64,000 bases of DNA from Sinomonas atrocyanea. GTDB lineage: Bacteria > Actinomycetota > Actinomycetes > Actinomycetales > Micrococcaceae. Below are positions 6,530 through 15,135 of this stretch, piece by piece. How positions within the stretch are numbered: position 1 is the first letter of the stretch; every line of letters begins with the position of its first letter. The stretch lies in contig NZ_CP014518.1 in NCBI RefSeq assembly GCF_001577305.1, positions 186,001 to 250,000 on the forward strand, written 5' to 3'. The notes beneath the pieces were generated by a model. That model searched no databases and was not told the origin of the DNA. It was given only the letters and a program-made list of their open reading frames with translations. The translations under genes and the position numbers were made by a program.

Positions 6530-7942
6530 TCAGTGGGAGAAGTTTGCGGAGATCTCTGCGAGGGTGCGTCCCTTTGTTTCAGGTGCGAGCCATTGCGAGA
6601 GGACTGCGCCGAGCAATGCGACGGCGGCGGCGGCGACCATGCTTGGGCCCATGCCGATGTTGCTGATCGCCCATGGCAGGGCGAAGGTGCCGAGTGCGGC
6701 TCCGATGCGGCTGAAGGCCGCGGCGAAGCCCATGCCGATCCCGCGCAGGTGCCCGGGGAATACCTCGGCCGGATAGACCTGGGTCAGCGTGGTGTAGCCG
6801 GCATTGAAGTAGGAGAAGGCGAGGAACAGGACGAGCACGAGGATCGCCGGTGCGTTCCCCCAGAGTCCGATGATCAGCAGGATGCCTGCGCAGAGCCACT
6901 GCCCGGGCACGGTGAGGATTCGGCGGCCGAGCTTGTCGATCAGAAGCACGGTGGTGACAACGCCCGCGGTCGCAAGGGCGGACAGGCCGACTCCGCCGGC
7001 CCAGCCGCCGCCGAAGCCGAAATGGTTGAGCACGTCGTCGGCGAAGGTCGCGATCGCGAAGTACGGAGTGACCGCGCAGAACCAGAAACCTGAGGTGAAG
7101 AGGGTGGCGCGCCAGTGCTGCCTCGAGAACAGCATTCCGACGGAGGCGCTCTTGATCTTTGTCCTGCCCTGCGCGGCCTGGGCCTCCTGGATCCTTCTCA
7201 GATCGATCTCTTCGGTGATGCTGTGGTGCATCTGGGGCGATTCGACGTATCTGCGTGCGATCGCGAGCGCTTCCTCGCGCCGTCCCTTCGTGATGAGCCA
7301 GCTCGGCGATTCGGGGAGGCCGAAGCGGGCGAGGAACAGGACCAGGGCGAGGATCGTGCTCGTGCCGATGACGAGGCGCCATGGGGTTCCGGCGTCGTGC
7401 AGGAGGGTGCCGATGATGAATGCCATCATGAAGCCGACGTACCAGGCGATCAGAGTCAGCCCGAGCAAGCGCCCGCGGAGCTTTGGCGGGGAGAACTCTG
7501 ACAGCAGGGGTCCACCGATTGAGTACTCGCCGCCGATCGCGACGCCCATGAGGAACCGGATGATGGCCAGCTGGACCACGGCCCCGTCTCCGGAGGCTAC
7601 GAAGAACTGGGCCGCTGAGGCGAGCAGGAACAGGCCCATGTCCACGAGGAACATGGGCTTGCGCCCGAACTTGTCAGTGGCCCAGCCAGCCAGCGGCGCG
7701 CCGACGAAGATGCCTGCCAGCGGGCCTGCAGCGATCATCCCCAGGGACAGTGAGTCGAGCTGGAGATCTGACCGCATGGGTCCGGTGACGGGGCCGATGA
7801 TTCCGAGGATGTAACCGTCGAGGAACATCCCGCCGATGAACACAGCGACAAGCCGCACCATGAAGCGGCGTTTGAACGTGGAGCTGGTCTCTTTTGAAAT
7901 GGAGGCGTCGGCGGAGGCCGCCGTCCTGGTCGAATGGATCAC
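6530..7942 (-). CDS. MFS transporter (sugar-porter/metabolite:H+ type), betaine island
   Basis: 470 residues from a GTG at 7942, which has AAGGGA about 10 nt upstream. Twelve hydrophobic segments are expected. MFS marks include GWATDKFGRKP between helices 2 and 3, GVAIGGEYSIGG in helix 4, the PESPSWL loop, and LIDKLGRR in the second half. A longer frame starting at 8158 would add 72 residues without hydrophobic or family character and is rejected. The gene lies last in the minus-strand betaine cluster, 906 bp after dmg, so a role in uptake of betaine, dimethylglycine or sarcosine is possible. This is inference: known betaine carriers are more often BCCT or ABC systems, although ProP is a member of the MFS. 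Confidence 0.88.
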   Translation of the reverse strand: MIHSTRTAASADASISKETSSTFKRRFMVRLVAVFIGGMFLDGYILGIIGPVTGPMRSDLQLDSLSLGMIAAGPLAGIFVGAPLAGWATDKFGRKPMFLVDMGLFLLASAAQFFVASGDGAVVQLAIIRFLMGVAIGGEYSIGGPLLSEFSPPKLRGRLLGLTLIAWYVGFMMAFIIGTLLHDAGTPWRLVIGTSTILALVLFLARFGLPESPSWLITKGRREEALAIARRYVESPQMHHSITEEIDLRRIQEAQAAQGRTKIKSASVGMLFSRQHWRATLFTSGFWFCAVTPYFAIATFADDVLNHFGFGGGWAGGVGLSALATAGVVTTVLLIDKLGRRILTVPGQWLCAGILLIIGLWGNAPAILVLVLFLAFSYFNAGYTTLTQVYPAEVFPGHLRGIGMGFAAAFSRIGAALGTFALPWAISNIGMGPSMVAAAAVALLGAVLSQWLAPETKGRTLAEISANFSH

Positions 7943-8453
7943 TGAGATTCGTTCCCTTCTGGCTTCAGCGCATAGCGCTGCCGGCACCGGGGCGCCGTTT
8001 CCTGGACGCATGGACAGCCGCAGCAGCCCTGAGCGACCGGCGGACGAGGCCGACTGGCTCGATGCCAGCCGATATGGCCGGGCAGGACCCGGGAGATGAC
8101 TTCGGCGTCGTCCCCAGGTTCCGGTGCTCCGCACTGCTTTGATCGACGGTGCTGCCACCTTTGATAGTCATAAACAGTTTCCCTTAGTGATGAGAGCTGC
8201 CGCATGGACGCTGACAACGCTGTGCGGTCTATGCGCGAGAGGGGGCTCCCCTTGATCGGTCTTCTTGAATTCGTTTGTCACGCGCATCCACGGGCGGAGT
8301 CCCGGGCGGGGGCATATCCGGGCCAGCTTCGTTCCGCCATGATCAACAACGTTCGCTCTGTGCAACAGATCGTGCGCTCGCTCACACTCAATGTCAAGGG
8401 CATGGCCTGTGAAAGACAGAGTATGTAAGCGTTCTTGCTTCTTGCTCCGGGGT

Positions 8454-8487
8454 ATGCCGAAGGCCCACGTCAGGTGAGGCTCGGCAT
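8454..8487. repeat. Short inverted repeat ATGCCGA...TCGGCAT
   Basis: 7-bp perfect arms at 8454-8460 and 8481-8487 with a 20-nt loop. It is a weak hairpin or operator candidate inside the long gap. Confidence 0.4.
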
Positions 8488-8616
8488 CGAGGAGATCGAA
8501 CGCCTGCCCGCCGTCCGGGTACCGAAGCAGAAGCGCAGGCACATCAACTCCGACGCATGACGCACCACCTCGTACGAGACAAGGAATCGCCCAACCAGTC
8601 ACGCCGATTGGAGGGC

Positions 8617-8698
8617 CCCGTCTTCCGAAAGCGGTGCTTCGATGAGGAATGCCTCCCCAGGTCTCAGGCCCATCGAAGCACCCTTCACGGAAGACGGG
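8617..8698. repeat. 82-nt long inverted repeat with 28-nt arms
   Basis: Outer arms CCCGTCTTCCG (8617-8627) and its exact complement (8688-8698) enclose a symmetric 5x5 unpaired block. Inner arms GGTGCTTCGATG (8633-8644) and its exact complement (8671-8682) then enclose a 26-nt loop. In all, 23 of 28 arm positions pair. It lies about 150 bp beyond the dmg stop. It could be a terminator, a structured RNA or a MITE-like remnant; there is no T-tract. Confidence 0.75.
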
Positions 8699-8848
8699 AC
8701 GCCCGCTGCGAACGCTGAGCACTATGACATCGGCTCCTGCAGCGCAGGCCTGCAGCGGCAGGCGGCTATGGCAGCTTGCCGATGGTCCCGGTGCCGACCG
8801 GCCTGGCGCCGGACGGCGCCGCCCCGTTCGGGCGCTGTTCCGTCATGC

Positions 8849-11341
8849 TCAGCCTCGCAGCCGGGACATGGTGGGGTCGTACAGCGGATCCTGGGCCACG
8901 GTGGCCATGATGCGGCGGCCGAAGTACTCGATCTCCACCGAATCGCCGACTGAAACTTCGGCGGGCAGGTAGGAGTAGGCAATGGGCTTGCGGATGGAGT
9001 AGCCGTAGGCGGCGCTGGTGACATAACCCACCGCCCGGCCCTTATAGAACACCGGTTCCTTGCCCAGCACGAGGCTGCGGCCGTCGTCGACAGTGAGGCA
9101 GCGCAGGCGCCGGGAGGAGTTCTCCTCGGTGCGGCCCTCCAAGGCTGCTTTGCCCACGAAGTTGGCCTTGGCCATCTTCACTGCGAAGCCGAGGCCGGCC
9201 TCGAAGGGGTCGTGCTCAGTGGTCATGTCGGAGCCCCAGGAACGGTAGCCCTTCTCCAGGCGGAGCGAGCTGAAAGCTGCGCGGCCTGCAGCGATGATGC
9301 CGAAGGGCTGGCCGGCCTTCCACAGCGCATCCCAGAGACGCTGGCCGTTGTCGGCGCTGGTGTACAGCTCCCAGCCCAGTTCACCGACGTAGGACAGGCG
9401 CATGGCTGTGACCGGGATGCCGCCGATGACAGCCCTCTTGGACCGGAAGTACTTCAAGCCGTCGTTGGAGAAGTCGTCGCTGCTGACCGCGCCGACCACC
9501 TCCCGGGCGAGCGGACCCCAGAGGCCGATGCAGCAGGTGCCGCCGGTGGTATCGCGCACCTGGACCCAGTCCCCGGCGCTGCCGCTTTCGGTCTGGTGGC
9601 GGGCTGCCCGCTCGAAGTAGGCGGTGTCGATGTTGCCGTTGGCGCCGAGCTGGAAGGTCTGCTCATCCAGGCGGGCCACGGTGATGTCGCTTCGGACGCC
9701 GCCCTGGTCATCCAGCAGGAGCGTGTAAGTGACGGCTCCGGGCTTTTTGTTCAGGTCCCCGGTAGTCAGTTCCTGGAGCAGCTTCAGTGCGCCGGGCCCG
9801 GAAATCTCCAGGCGCTTGAGCGGAGTCATGTCGTACATGGCCACGCCAGTACGCGTCTTCCATGCCTCGGCCGCGGCAATGGGGGAGCTGAACATGCCGG
9901 ACCAGGAATCGCGAGCCGGCGGCTGCCAGTCTGCGGGCAGTTCCTTGAGCAGTTCGGCATTGGCCTCGAACCAGTAGGGCCGCTCCCAGCCGCCGCCTTC
10001 GAGGAAGAAGCCGCCCAGCTGCCGGTGGCGACCGTGGAAGGGGCTGACGCGCAGGTTGCGTGGGGAAAGCTTGGGCTGCAGCGGGTGCAGGACGTCGTAG
10101 ATTTCCACGAAGTTCTGCTGCGAGGTTTCGCTGACGTACTCGGGGGTCAGCTGCACTTCCTCGAAGCGGTGGATGTCGCAGTCGCCTAGGTCGATGGAGG
10201 ACTTGCCGTCCACCAGTAGTTCGGCCATGGCCCGGGCGATACCGGCGGAGTGGGTGACCCAGACCGCCTCGGCCACGAAGAAGCCGTCAAGTTCCTTGGA
10301 CTCGCCCACCAGCGAGCCGCCGTCGGGGGTGAAGGAGAAGATGCCGTTGAAGCCGTCCTCGATCTCGCTCTCGCACAGGGCGGGCAGGATCTGCTTGGTG
10401 GCTTCCCAGGCCGGGAGGAAGTCCTCGAGGGTGAAGTCCAGACGGGAGGGCATGTTGTGTTCGCTGATTTCGGTCGGCTTGAAGCTGCCGAGCTCGTCCA
10501 GGTCCACGGGCATGGGTTTGTGGGCGTAGGAGCCGATGCCGTAGCGGTCGCCGTGTTCGCGGTAGTAGAGGTCCTGGTCTTGGTGACGGAGGATGGGCAG
10601 CCGCGCGCCGTTGGGCAGCTCGTTCTTGCCCTGCTGTGCCGGAACCGGGGTGGTCTTGACGTACTGGTGGGCCAGGGGCAGCAGCGGCACCGACATACCG
10701 ATCAGCTCGCCGACCTTTGCGCCCCAGAAGCCGGCGCAGGAGACGACGATGTCAGCCGGGATCACGCGGTCGGGCGTCTGGACACCGGTGACGCGGCGGC
10801 CGGACTGCTCGATGCCGGTCACTTCGGTGTTGCCGATGTACTTTACGCCGGCCGCCTCGGTGCGCTTGATCAGCAGTTGGACCGCGCGGGCGGCGCTGGC
10901 CAGGCCGTCGCCGGGAACGTGGAGTCCGCCGAGGATCTCGTCCTCATTGATAAGGGGGTAGAGCTCCTTGCATTCAGCGGGGGAGAGGATGGAGCCCTCA
11001 ATGCCCCATGAGGAGGCGTAGCCAAGCTTGCGCTTCAGGTCCGCGAGGCGGGTTTCGGTGGTGGCGACTTCCAGCCCTCCCACCTGGTTGAAGCAGCTGA
11101 CGCCGTCCTCGGTGAGGGACAGGAGCTTCTCCACGGTGTACTTGGCGAACAGTGCCATGGACTTGGAGGGGTTGGTCTGGAAGACCAGGCCGGGGGCGTG
11201 GGACGTGGAACCGCCCGGCATGTTGAGGGGGCCTTGGTCGAGGACCGTGATGTTGTTCCACCCCTTCGCGACGAGTTCGTCCGCGAGGTTGGTGCCCACG
11301 ATGCCGGCTCCGATGATGACAATGCGGGGCGTCGATTCCAT
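8849..11341 (-). CDS. dmg: Dimethylglycine oxidase (FAD/tetrahydrofolate)
   Basis: 830 residues, the same length I recall for the Arthrobacter globiformis enzyme. The N-terminal FAD-binding site is IVIIGAGIVGTNLADEL. His48 in GGSTSHAPG is in the position of the His that carries covalent FAD. The first ~420 residues form the DAO-type oxidase. The rest is a GcvT-like folate domain that takes up the released one-carbon unit, giving methylene-tetrahydrofolate. The reaction is dimethylglycine to sarcosine, with possible further action on sarcosine. AGGAG precedes the ATG. It sits 47 bp after purU in one operon, which fits recycling of loaded folate. No sarcosine oxidase gene is in the window. Confidence 0.95.
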   Translation of the reverse strand: MESTPRIVIIGAGIVGTNLADELVAKGWNNITVLDQGPLNMPGGSTSHAPGLVFQTNPSKSMALFAKYTVEKLLSLTEDGVSCFNQVGGLEVATTETRLADLKRKLGYASSWGIEGSILSPAECKELYPLINEDEILGGLHVPGDGLASAARAVQLLIKRTEAAGVKYIGNTEVTGIEQSGRRVTGVQTPDRVIPADIVVSCAGFWGAKVGELIGMSVPLLPLAHQYVKTTPVPAQQGKNELPNGARLPILRHQDQDLYYREHGDRYGIGSYAHKPMPVDLDELGSFKPTEISEHNMPSRLDFTLEDFLPAWEATKQILPALCESEIEDGFNGIFSFTPDGGSLVGESKELDGFFVAEAVWVTHSAGIARAMAELLVDGKSSIDLGDCDIHRFEEVQLTPEYVSETSQQNFVEIYDVLHPLQPKLSPRNLRVSPFHGRHRQLGGFFLEGGGWERPYWFEANAELLKELPADWQPPARDSWSGMFSSPIAAAEAWKTRTGVAMYDMTPLKRLEISGPGALKLLQELTTGDLNKKPGAVTYTLLLDDQGGVRSDITVARLDEQTFQLGANGNIDTAYFERAARHQTESGSAGDWVQVRDTTGGTCCIGLWGPLAREVVGAVSSDDFSNDGLKYFRSKRAVIGGIPVTAMRLSYVGELGWELYTSADNGQRLWDALWKAGQPFGIIAAGRAAFSSLRLEKGYRSWGSDMTTEHDPFEAGLGFAVKMAKANFVGKAALEGRTEENSSRRLRCLTVDDGRSLVLGKEPVFYKGRAVGYVTSAAYGYSIRKPIAYSYLPAEVSVGDSVEIEYFGRRIMATVAQDPLYDPTMSRLRG

Positions 11342-11388
11342 AAGGTTCTCCTGCTGCTCTACGAATTAATGTCTGTGCCGGGTGCCGG

Positions 11389-12294
11389 CTACCGGAACAC
11401 CACGGTGCTGGTCTCGTCCAGCAGGACGCGGTGCTGACAGTGCCAGCGGACGGCGCGGGACAGGGCGAGTGCCTCGGCGTCCTGCCCGACGGTGGACAGG
11501 GCGGAGGGGCTGTAGCTGTGGTCTACCCGGATGACTTCCTGCTCGATGATCGGGCCCTCGTCCAGGTCGGCGGTGACGTAGTGCGCGGTGGCACCGATGA
11601 GCTTCACGCCGCGTGCGTGGGCCTGGTGGTAGGGCTTGGCACCCTTGAAGCCGGGGAGGAAGGAGTGGTGAATGTTGATCGCACGGCCTTCCAGCGAACG
11701 GCAGAGCTCGTTTGAGAGCACCTGCATGTATCGGGCAAGGACAACCAGATCGACGTCGTATTCATCCACGAGCTCCAAAAGGCGGCGTTCGGCGTCAGCC
11801 TTGGTGTCCGAGGTGACCGGGATGTGGATGAAGGGCAGGCCCGCAGCCTCGGCCATGGCACGGTGGGTCTCGTGGTTGGAAACGACCAGGACCAGCTCAC
11901 CGCCCAGGCTGCCGCCGCGCCAGCGGAAGATGAGGTCGTTGAGGCAGTGGCCGAACTTGGAGACCATGACCAGGACACGCTGCTGGGTCTGGTCGTGGAA
12001 GCTGAACTTCATGTCGAACCGCTGCGCGATGCCGCCGAACTCTTCTTCGAGCTTCGCGGGGGTGTAGCTGGGGGGTCCGGAGAAGGCGGTGCGCAGGTGG
12101 AGCGTCTCGCGCAGGCTGTCGTCGAACTGCTGGTGCTCGTCGATATTGAAGCCGCGCTCGAAAAGGAACGTGGTCATTGCCTGCACGATTCCAGCCTGCT
12201 CCCGGCAGGACAGGGTCAGCACGAACTTCTGGGCGTGCTCGTCCTTGAGCTCCGGCCGGACAGCCGTGGCAGGTGCCGTTTCGATGAGGGCCAT
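11389..12294 (-). CDS. purU: Formyltetrahydrofolate deformylase
   Basis: 301 residues: an N-terminal ACT domain (about 25-100, starting FVLTLSCREQAGIVQAMTTF) and a C-terminal formyltransferase-fold hydrolase. The latter carries the signature NIHHSFLPGFKGAKPYHQA with the catalytic Asn-His, and the later Asp in HYVTADLDEGPII. It hydrolyses 10-formyl-THF to formate and free THF. In this operon it probably resets folate loaded by dimethylglycine oxidase rather than serving purine synthesis. A strong GGAGGAGGG site lies 3-4 nt before the ATG. The upstream region has two direct GATATATT boxes. Codon use is less GC-extreme than in the flanking chromosome. Confidence 0.95.
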   Translation of the reverse strand: MALIETAPATAVRPELKDEHAQKFVLTLSCREQAGIVQAMTTFLFERGFNIDEHQQFDDSLRETLHLRTAFSGPPSYTPAKLEEEFGGIAQRFDMKFSFHDQTQQRVLVMVSKFGHCLNDLIFRWRGGSLGGELVLVVSNHETHRAMAEAAGLPFIHIPVTSDTKADAERRLLELVDEYDVDLVVLARYMQVLSNELCRSLEGRAINIHHSFLPGFKGAKPYHQAHARGVKLIGATAHYVTADLDEGPIIEQEVIRVDHSYSPSALSTVGQDAEALALSRAVRWHCQHRVLLDETSTVVFR

Positions 12295-12309
12295 GTCCCT
12301 CCTCCTTCA

Positions 12310-12339
12310 GATATATTCAAGATCAAAAACTGATATATT
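12310..12339. promoter_or_regulatory. Direct repeat GATATATT x2, 22 bp apart, upstream of purU-dmg
   Basis: GATATATT occurs at 12310-12317 and 12332-12339, two helical turns apart, 16 bp beyond the purU start. This AT-rich patch is exceptional in the window. It is probably the purU-dmg promoter with a paired regulator site. Confidence 0.5.
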
Positions 12340-12427
12340 ACGCACGGGCGAGCTGTGCACGTCGGCAGGCAAGGCATGCATCGGGGCCTTCTGTGTGGGG
12401 CGGCGGCGCGTCGCTCCCGGGGAGCGT

Positions 12428-13834
12428 CTAGGCGTCGATGACCATGTCGGTGCGCGCCGTGGAACAGCAGGGGAGGAATTTGCCTGCGTCGATCTCCCGT
12501 TTGCGGATTCCGCCTTGGTGGTTCATCTCGACCTCCCCGGAAAGCTTGACGACCTTGCAGGAGCCGCACATGCCCTCCTTGCAGTTGGCGCCGATCCTGA
12601 CGCCCGCCCGCTGCGCCACCTCGAGGATGTGCTGGTCGGGATCGATCCGCACATTGATGCCGGTGCGCATGAAGGACAGGGTGAGACTTCCCGTTCCAAC
12701 CGTGTCGAAGCTCGAGGCATCGGGGCTTCCAGCCTCCCGTTCCGCGTCCGAACTGCCTTCGGGGGTTCGCGCGTCCGGGTTGGCTGTTTCGAGCGGCAGC
12801 CCCGTGGCCGGCAGGGTTCCATCCTCGTCGTAACCGGGCTCATAGAGCCCGAACGGGCTGGGCTGGCTTTCGTAGTAGTCCTCAGCGGAAGTGGCGATTT
12901 CCTCCGCGATCTCCTCTGCGATGTCCGCCGCGAGGGCGAGCTCGGCCTGGTACTCGAGGATGGTCTGGCGATCACCCGAGAAGAACTCCATGTAGATGGA
13001 GGTGTCGTCGACGCCCACCTGCTTGAGGAGTTCGGTGGCGCTGTTCAGGTAACCCTCGGGGCCACAGGCATACACTTGGCGGCCGTTTGCATCCGGAGCA
13101 ACCTGGTCGATCATGGCGGCCGTGAGCCTTCCGCTGAGCCCTTCCCACCCGTCGGGTTTGCTACGGTCGCCCAGGGAGTAGAAGACCTTGACGCGCGAGT
13201 CCACGGATGCGATGTAGGCCAGTTCCTGGTGGAAGGCGAAGCCGCCGGCTTCCGCGCCGTGGTAGAGCACCACAACATTGGCATGTCCTGGCAGGGAGTG
13301 GATGGTCCGCACCATGGACATGATGGGGGTGATGCCCGCGCCGGCGGCCAGGAATAGGTACCGTGCACGCCGATCGGCATCCGGCAGATGGAACGCCCCG
13401 ACCGGTCCGAGCATGTCCAGGACGGTGCCGGGCCTGACGTTCTCATGCACCCACGGTGAAACAAGTCCCGTATTGTCGCGTTTCACGCTGATGCTGAAGG
13501 TCCACGGCTGGGTGGGCGAACTGGACAGAGAGTAGCTGCGGTCTACCGGCTCCTGGTCCTGGCCGTTGACGGGGAACGCGACGTTTACGTACTGGCCCGC
13601 ACGGAATGCCAGGGGCGCACCGTCGCGGCGGCGGAACACGAATGTCATCATGCCGCCTGCCTCGGGAACGGTCTCCACACATTCGGCCATGAACTCCTGG
13701 GGATGCCACGGGCCCAGCGCACGTGCAGCGCTGGCAGGTCCTTCGATGCTGCCCATCACCCTGTTCCACGGCATTTCCAGGCCGCGGATGCGCTGTGGCT
13801 CCTGGATGGGTGTCTCAGTGAGGAGGTCCGTCAT
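12428..13834 (-). CDS. gbcB: Glycine betaine monooxygenase reductase subunit (GbcB-like)
   Basis: 468 residues. An FAD/NAD(P)H ferredoxin-reductase module (about 55-290) shows the flavin motif RSYSLSSSP, AAGAGITPIMSMVR and the nucleotide-side VYACGPEGY. The C-terminal plant-type 2Fe-2S domain has ANCKEGMCGSCK plus the later LPCCS cysteine. Between them lies an acidic, low-complexity linker of about 80 residues, so the protein is about 100 residues longer than Pseudomonas GbcB as I recall it. It should pass electrons from NAD(P)H to the Rieske oxygenase encoded just upstream. The ATG at 13834 overlaps the gbcA stop in ATGA, so translation is coupled. An upstream start at 13948 is rejected for this reason. 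Confidence 0.92.
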   Translation of the reverse strand: MTDLLTETPIQEPQRIRGLEMPWNRVMGSIEGPASAARALGPWHPQEFMAECVETVPEAGGMMTFVFRRRDGAPLAFRAGQYVNVAFPVNGQDQEPVDRSYSLSSSPTQPWTFSISVKRDNTGLVSPWVHENVRPGTVLDMLGPVGAFHLPDADRRARYLFLAAGAGITPIMSMVRTIHSLPGHANVVVLYHGAEAGGFAFHQELAYIASVDSRVKVFYSLGDRSKPDGWEGLSGRLTAAMIDQVAPDANGRQVYACGPEGYLNSATELLKQVGVDDTSIYMEFFSGDRQTILEYQAELALAADIAEEIAEEIATSAEDYYESQPSPFGLYEPGYDEDGTLPATGLPLETANPDARTPEGSSDAEREAGSPDASSFDTVGTGSLTLSFMRTGINVRIDPDQHILEVAQRAGVRIGANCKEGMCGSCKVVKLSGEVEMNHQGGIRKREIDAGKFLPCCSTARTDMVIDA

Positions 13835-15135
13835 GCCAGGTGCTCCTGCACGCGCTGGACGTACCAGTTGATGAATGCCTCTACCTGGTATTCGCTCTTC
13901 ATGTAGGGGCCGGGCTCGTACGCTGGGCTGGCAGCACCCTGCTGGCACAGCTCCACGAACGCCTTGTCCTGCAGGTTGGTCTGCTTCCAGGTGTAGGTGA
14001 GCTTGTCGAGGTCGTAGTCCACGCCCTCCTCGGCGTCGTCGGCCACCAGCCAGGTGGTGCGGACCAGCGACTGGTGTTCGTTGATGGGGAAGACGCCGAA
14101 CGTGATCACGTGGTCGCCGAGGAAGTGGAACCAGCTGTTGGGCTGAAGGTGCATGGAGCAGCGGCCCAGGCGGAAGTCCGGGAGGTCACCGAGCAGCTTC
14201 TTGGAGAGCCGGCGCCCATCGGCCGAGAACGACTCGCCTTCGCCGTCCAGGGATTCGCGTGAGATGCGGATGCCGGCTATACGGGTGTCAAGCTCCTCGA
14301 TCACTCCGTAGGGCAGGCCGTAGCGGCGGCACCGCTCCTCGAGGGACGACTGGGCCTCCTTGTTGCGTTCCCACACTTCCTCGAGGTGGGCCGGGATAAG
14401 GCCCTCGGTCAGGCCCCAGGTGGGGAAGAGCGAGCAGGCGAGTTCCGGGTGCCCGTCGCAGTGGTAGCACTCACGGTTGTTCTCCATGACGAGCTTCCAG
14501 TTGCCCTCTTCGATGATGTTCTGCTGGTAGGCGATCTTCGTCTTGGACAGGTCGTGGGGTGCGAGGTAGGGCTCGAAGATCTTCGAAGTCTCGTCGAAGT
14601 CTGCGGGCGGCTCGTCAGCAATGCAGACGAAGATGAGTCCGGCAACCTCGCGGCTGTGGGCACGCTTGAGGGCGAAGCAGTTCTTGTCGAACTTCGCTTC
14701 ACCGGGAGCGGAGGCGTGGATGAGGTTGCCCTCTGGGGAGTACGTCCATGAGTGATAGCCGCAGACGAGGTTTCCGGTGGAACCGGCAGCCTCGGTCAGG
14801 ACGCGGGCACCGCGGTGGCGGCATACGTTGTGCAGGACGTTGACGTCACCCTCGTCTGTACGCAGCACGATCAGGGAGTAGGGGCCGTAGTCCACCGTGA
14901 TGTAGTCGCCCGGCTCCGGCAGCTCGGCAACGCTGCCGGCAAAGATCCAGTGCCGGCCGAAGATGGCCTCCATGTCGAGCTTGAAGAGCGTCGGGTCGGT
15001 GTAGAAGGGGGCATCAAGTGAATATCCCTTACGCCGGAACTCAAACAGCGCAGCGATTTCCGCGAGCTTCTCTGCCGGCAAGGTCGAAGCGAGCTTTCCG
15101 CGTGAATTGAGGGGCGCGTTCACTGGAGCAGTCAT
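13831..15135 (-). CDS. gbcA: Glycine betaine monooxygenase oxygenase subunit (Rieske, GbcA-like)
   Basis: 434 residues. The Rieske 2Fe-2S ligands are CRHRGAR and, 16 residues later, CGYHSW, at about residues 107-131. The mononuclear iron site lies in NNRECYHCDGHPELAC, a form characteristic of GbcA-type enzymes rather than aromatic-ring dioxygenases. It should demethylate glycine betaine to dimethylglycine and formaldehyde, using O2 and electrons from GbcB. GGGAGGA precedes the ATG by 4 nt. The following dmg and purU genes continue the same pathway, which supports the substrate. Stachydrine or another quaternary amine demethylase is the main alternative, because that family shares the motifs. 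Confidence 0.92.
   Translation of the reverse strand: MTAPVNAPLNSRGKLASTLPAEKLAEIAALFEFRRKGYSLDAPFYTDPTLFKLDMEAIFGRHWIFAGSVAELPEPGDYITVDYGPYSLIVLRTDEGDVNVLHNVCRHRGARVLTEAAGSTGNLVCGYHSWTYSPEGNLIHASAPGEAKFDKNCFALKRAHSREVAGLIFVCIADEPPADFDETSKIFEPYLAPHDLSKTKIAYQQNIIEEGNWKLVMENNRECYHCDGHPELACSLFPTWGLTEGLIPAHLEEVWERNKEAQSSLEERCRRYGLPYGVIEELDTRIAGIRISRESLDGEGESFSADGRRLSKKLLGDLPDFRLGRCSMHLQPNSWFHFLGDHVITFGVFPINEHQSLVRTTWLVADDAEEGVDYDLDKLTYTWKQTNLQDKAFVELCQQGAASPAYEPGPYMKSEYQVEAFINWYVQRVQEHLA

Larger units (their letters stand above)
7943..8848. other. 906-bp gene-free interval with long inverted repeats
   Basis: Between dmg and the transporter gene no frame has a ribosome site plus a plausible protein. 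Open frames here are short and have erratic composition. Two inverted repeats, at 8454-8487 and 8617-8698, are the clear structure. The interval may hold the transporter promoter, a structured RNA, or the remains of a deleted gene. Confidence 0.55.

Noticed and set aside
8168..8722. A minus-strand frame of 184 codons in the gap between dmg and the transporter
   Set aside because: No ribosome site, no family resemblance, and it runs through the long inverted repeat at 8617-8698.
7943..8848. A glycine riboswitch, expected near one-carbon/glycine genes
   Set aside because: A CTCAGG element near the hairpin loop caught attention, but the other conserved parts of the aptamer (GGAGAG and CCGAAGG..GCAA) are not present in order.
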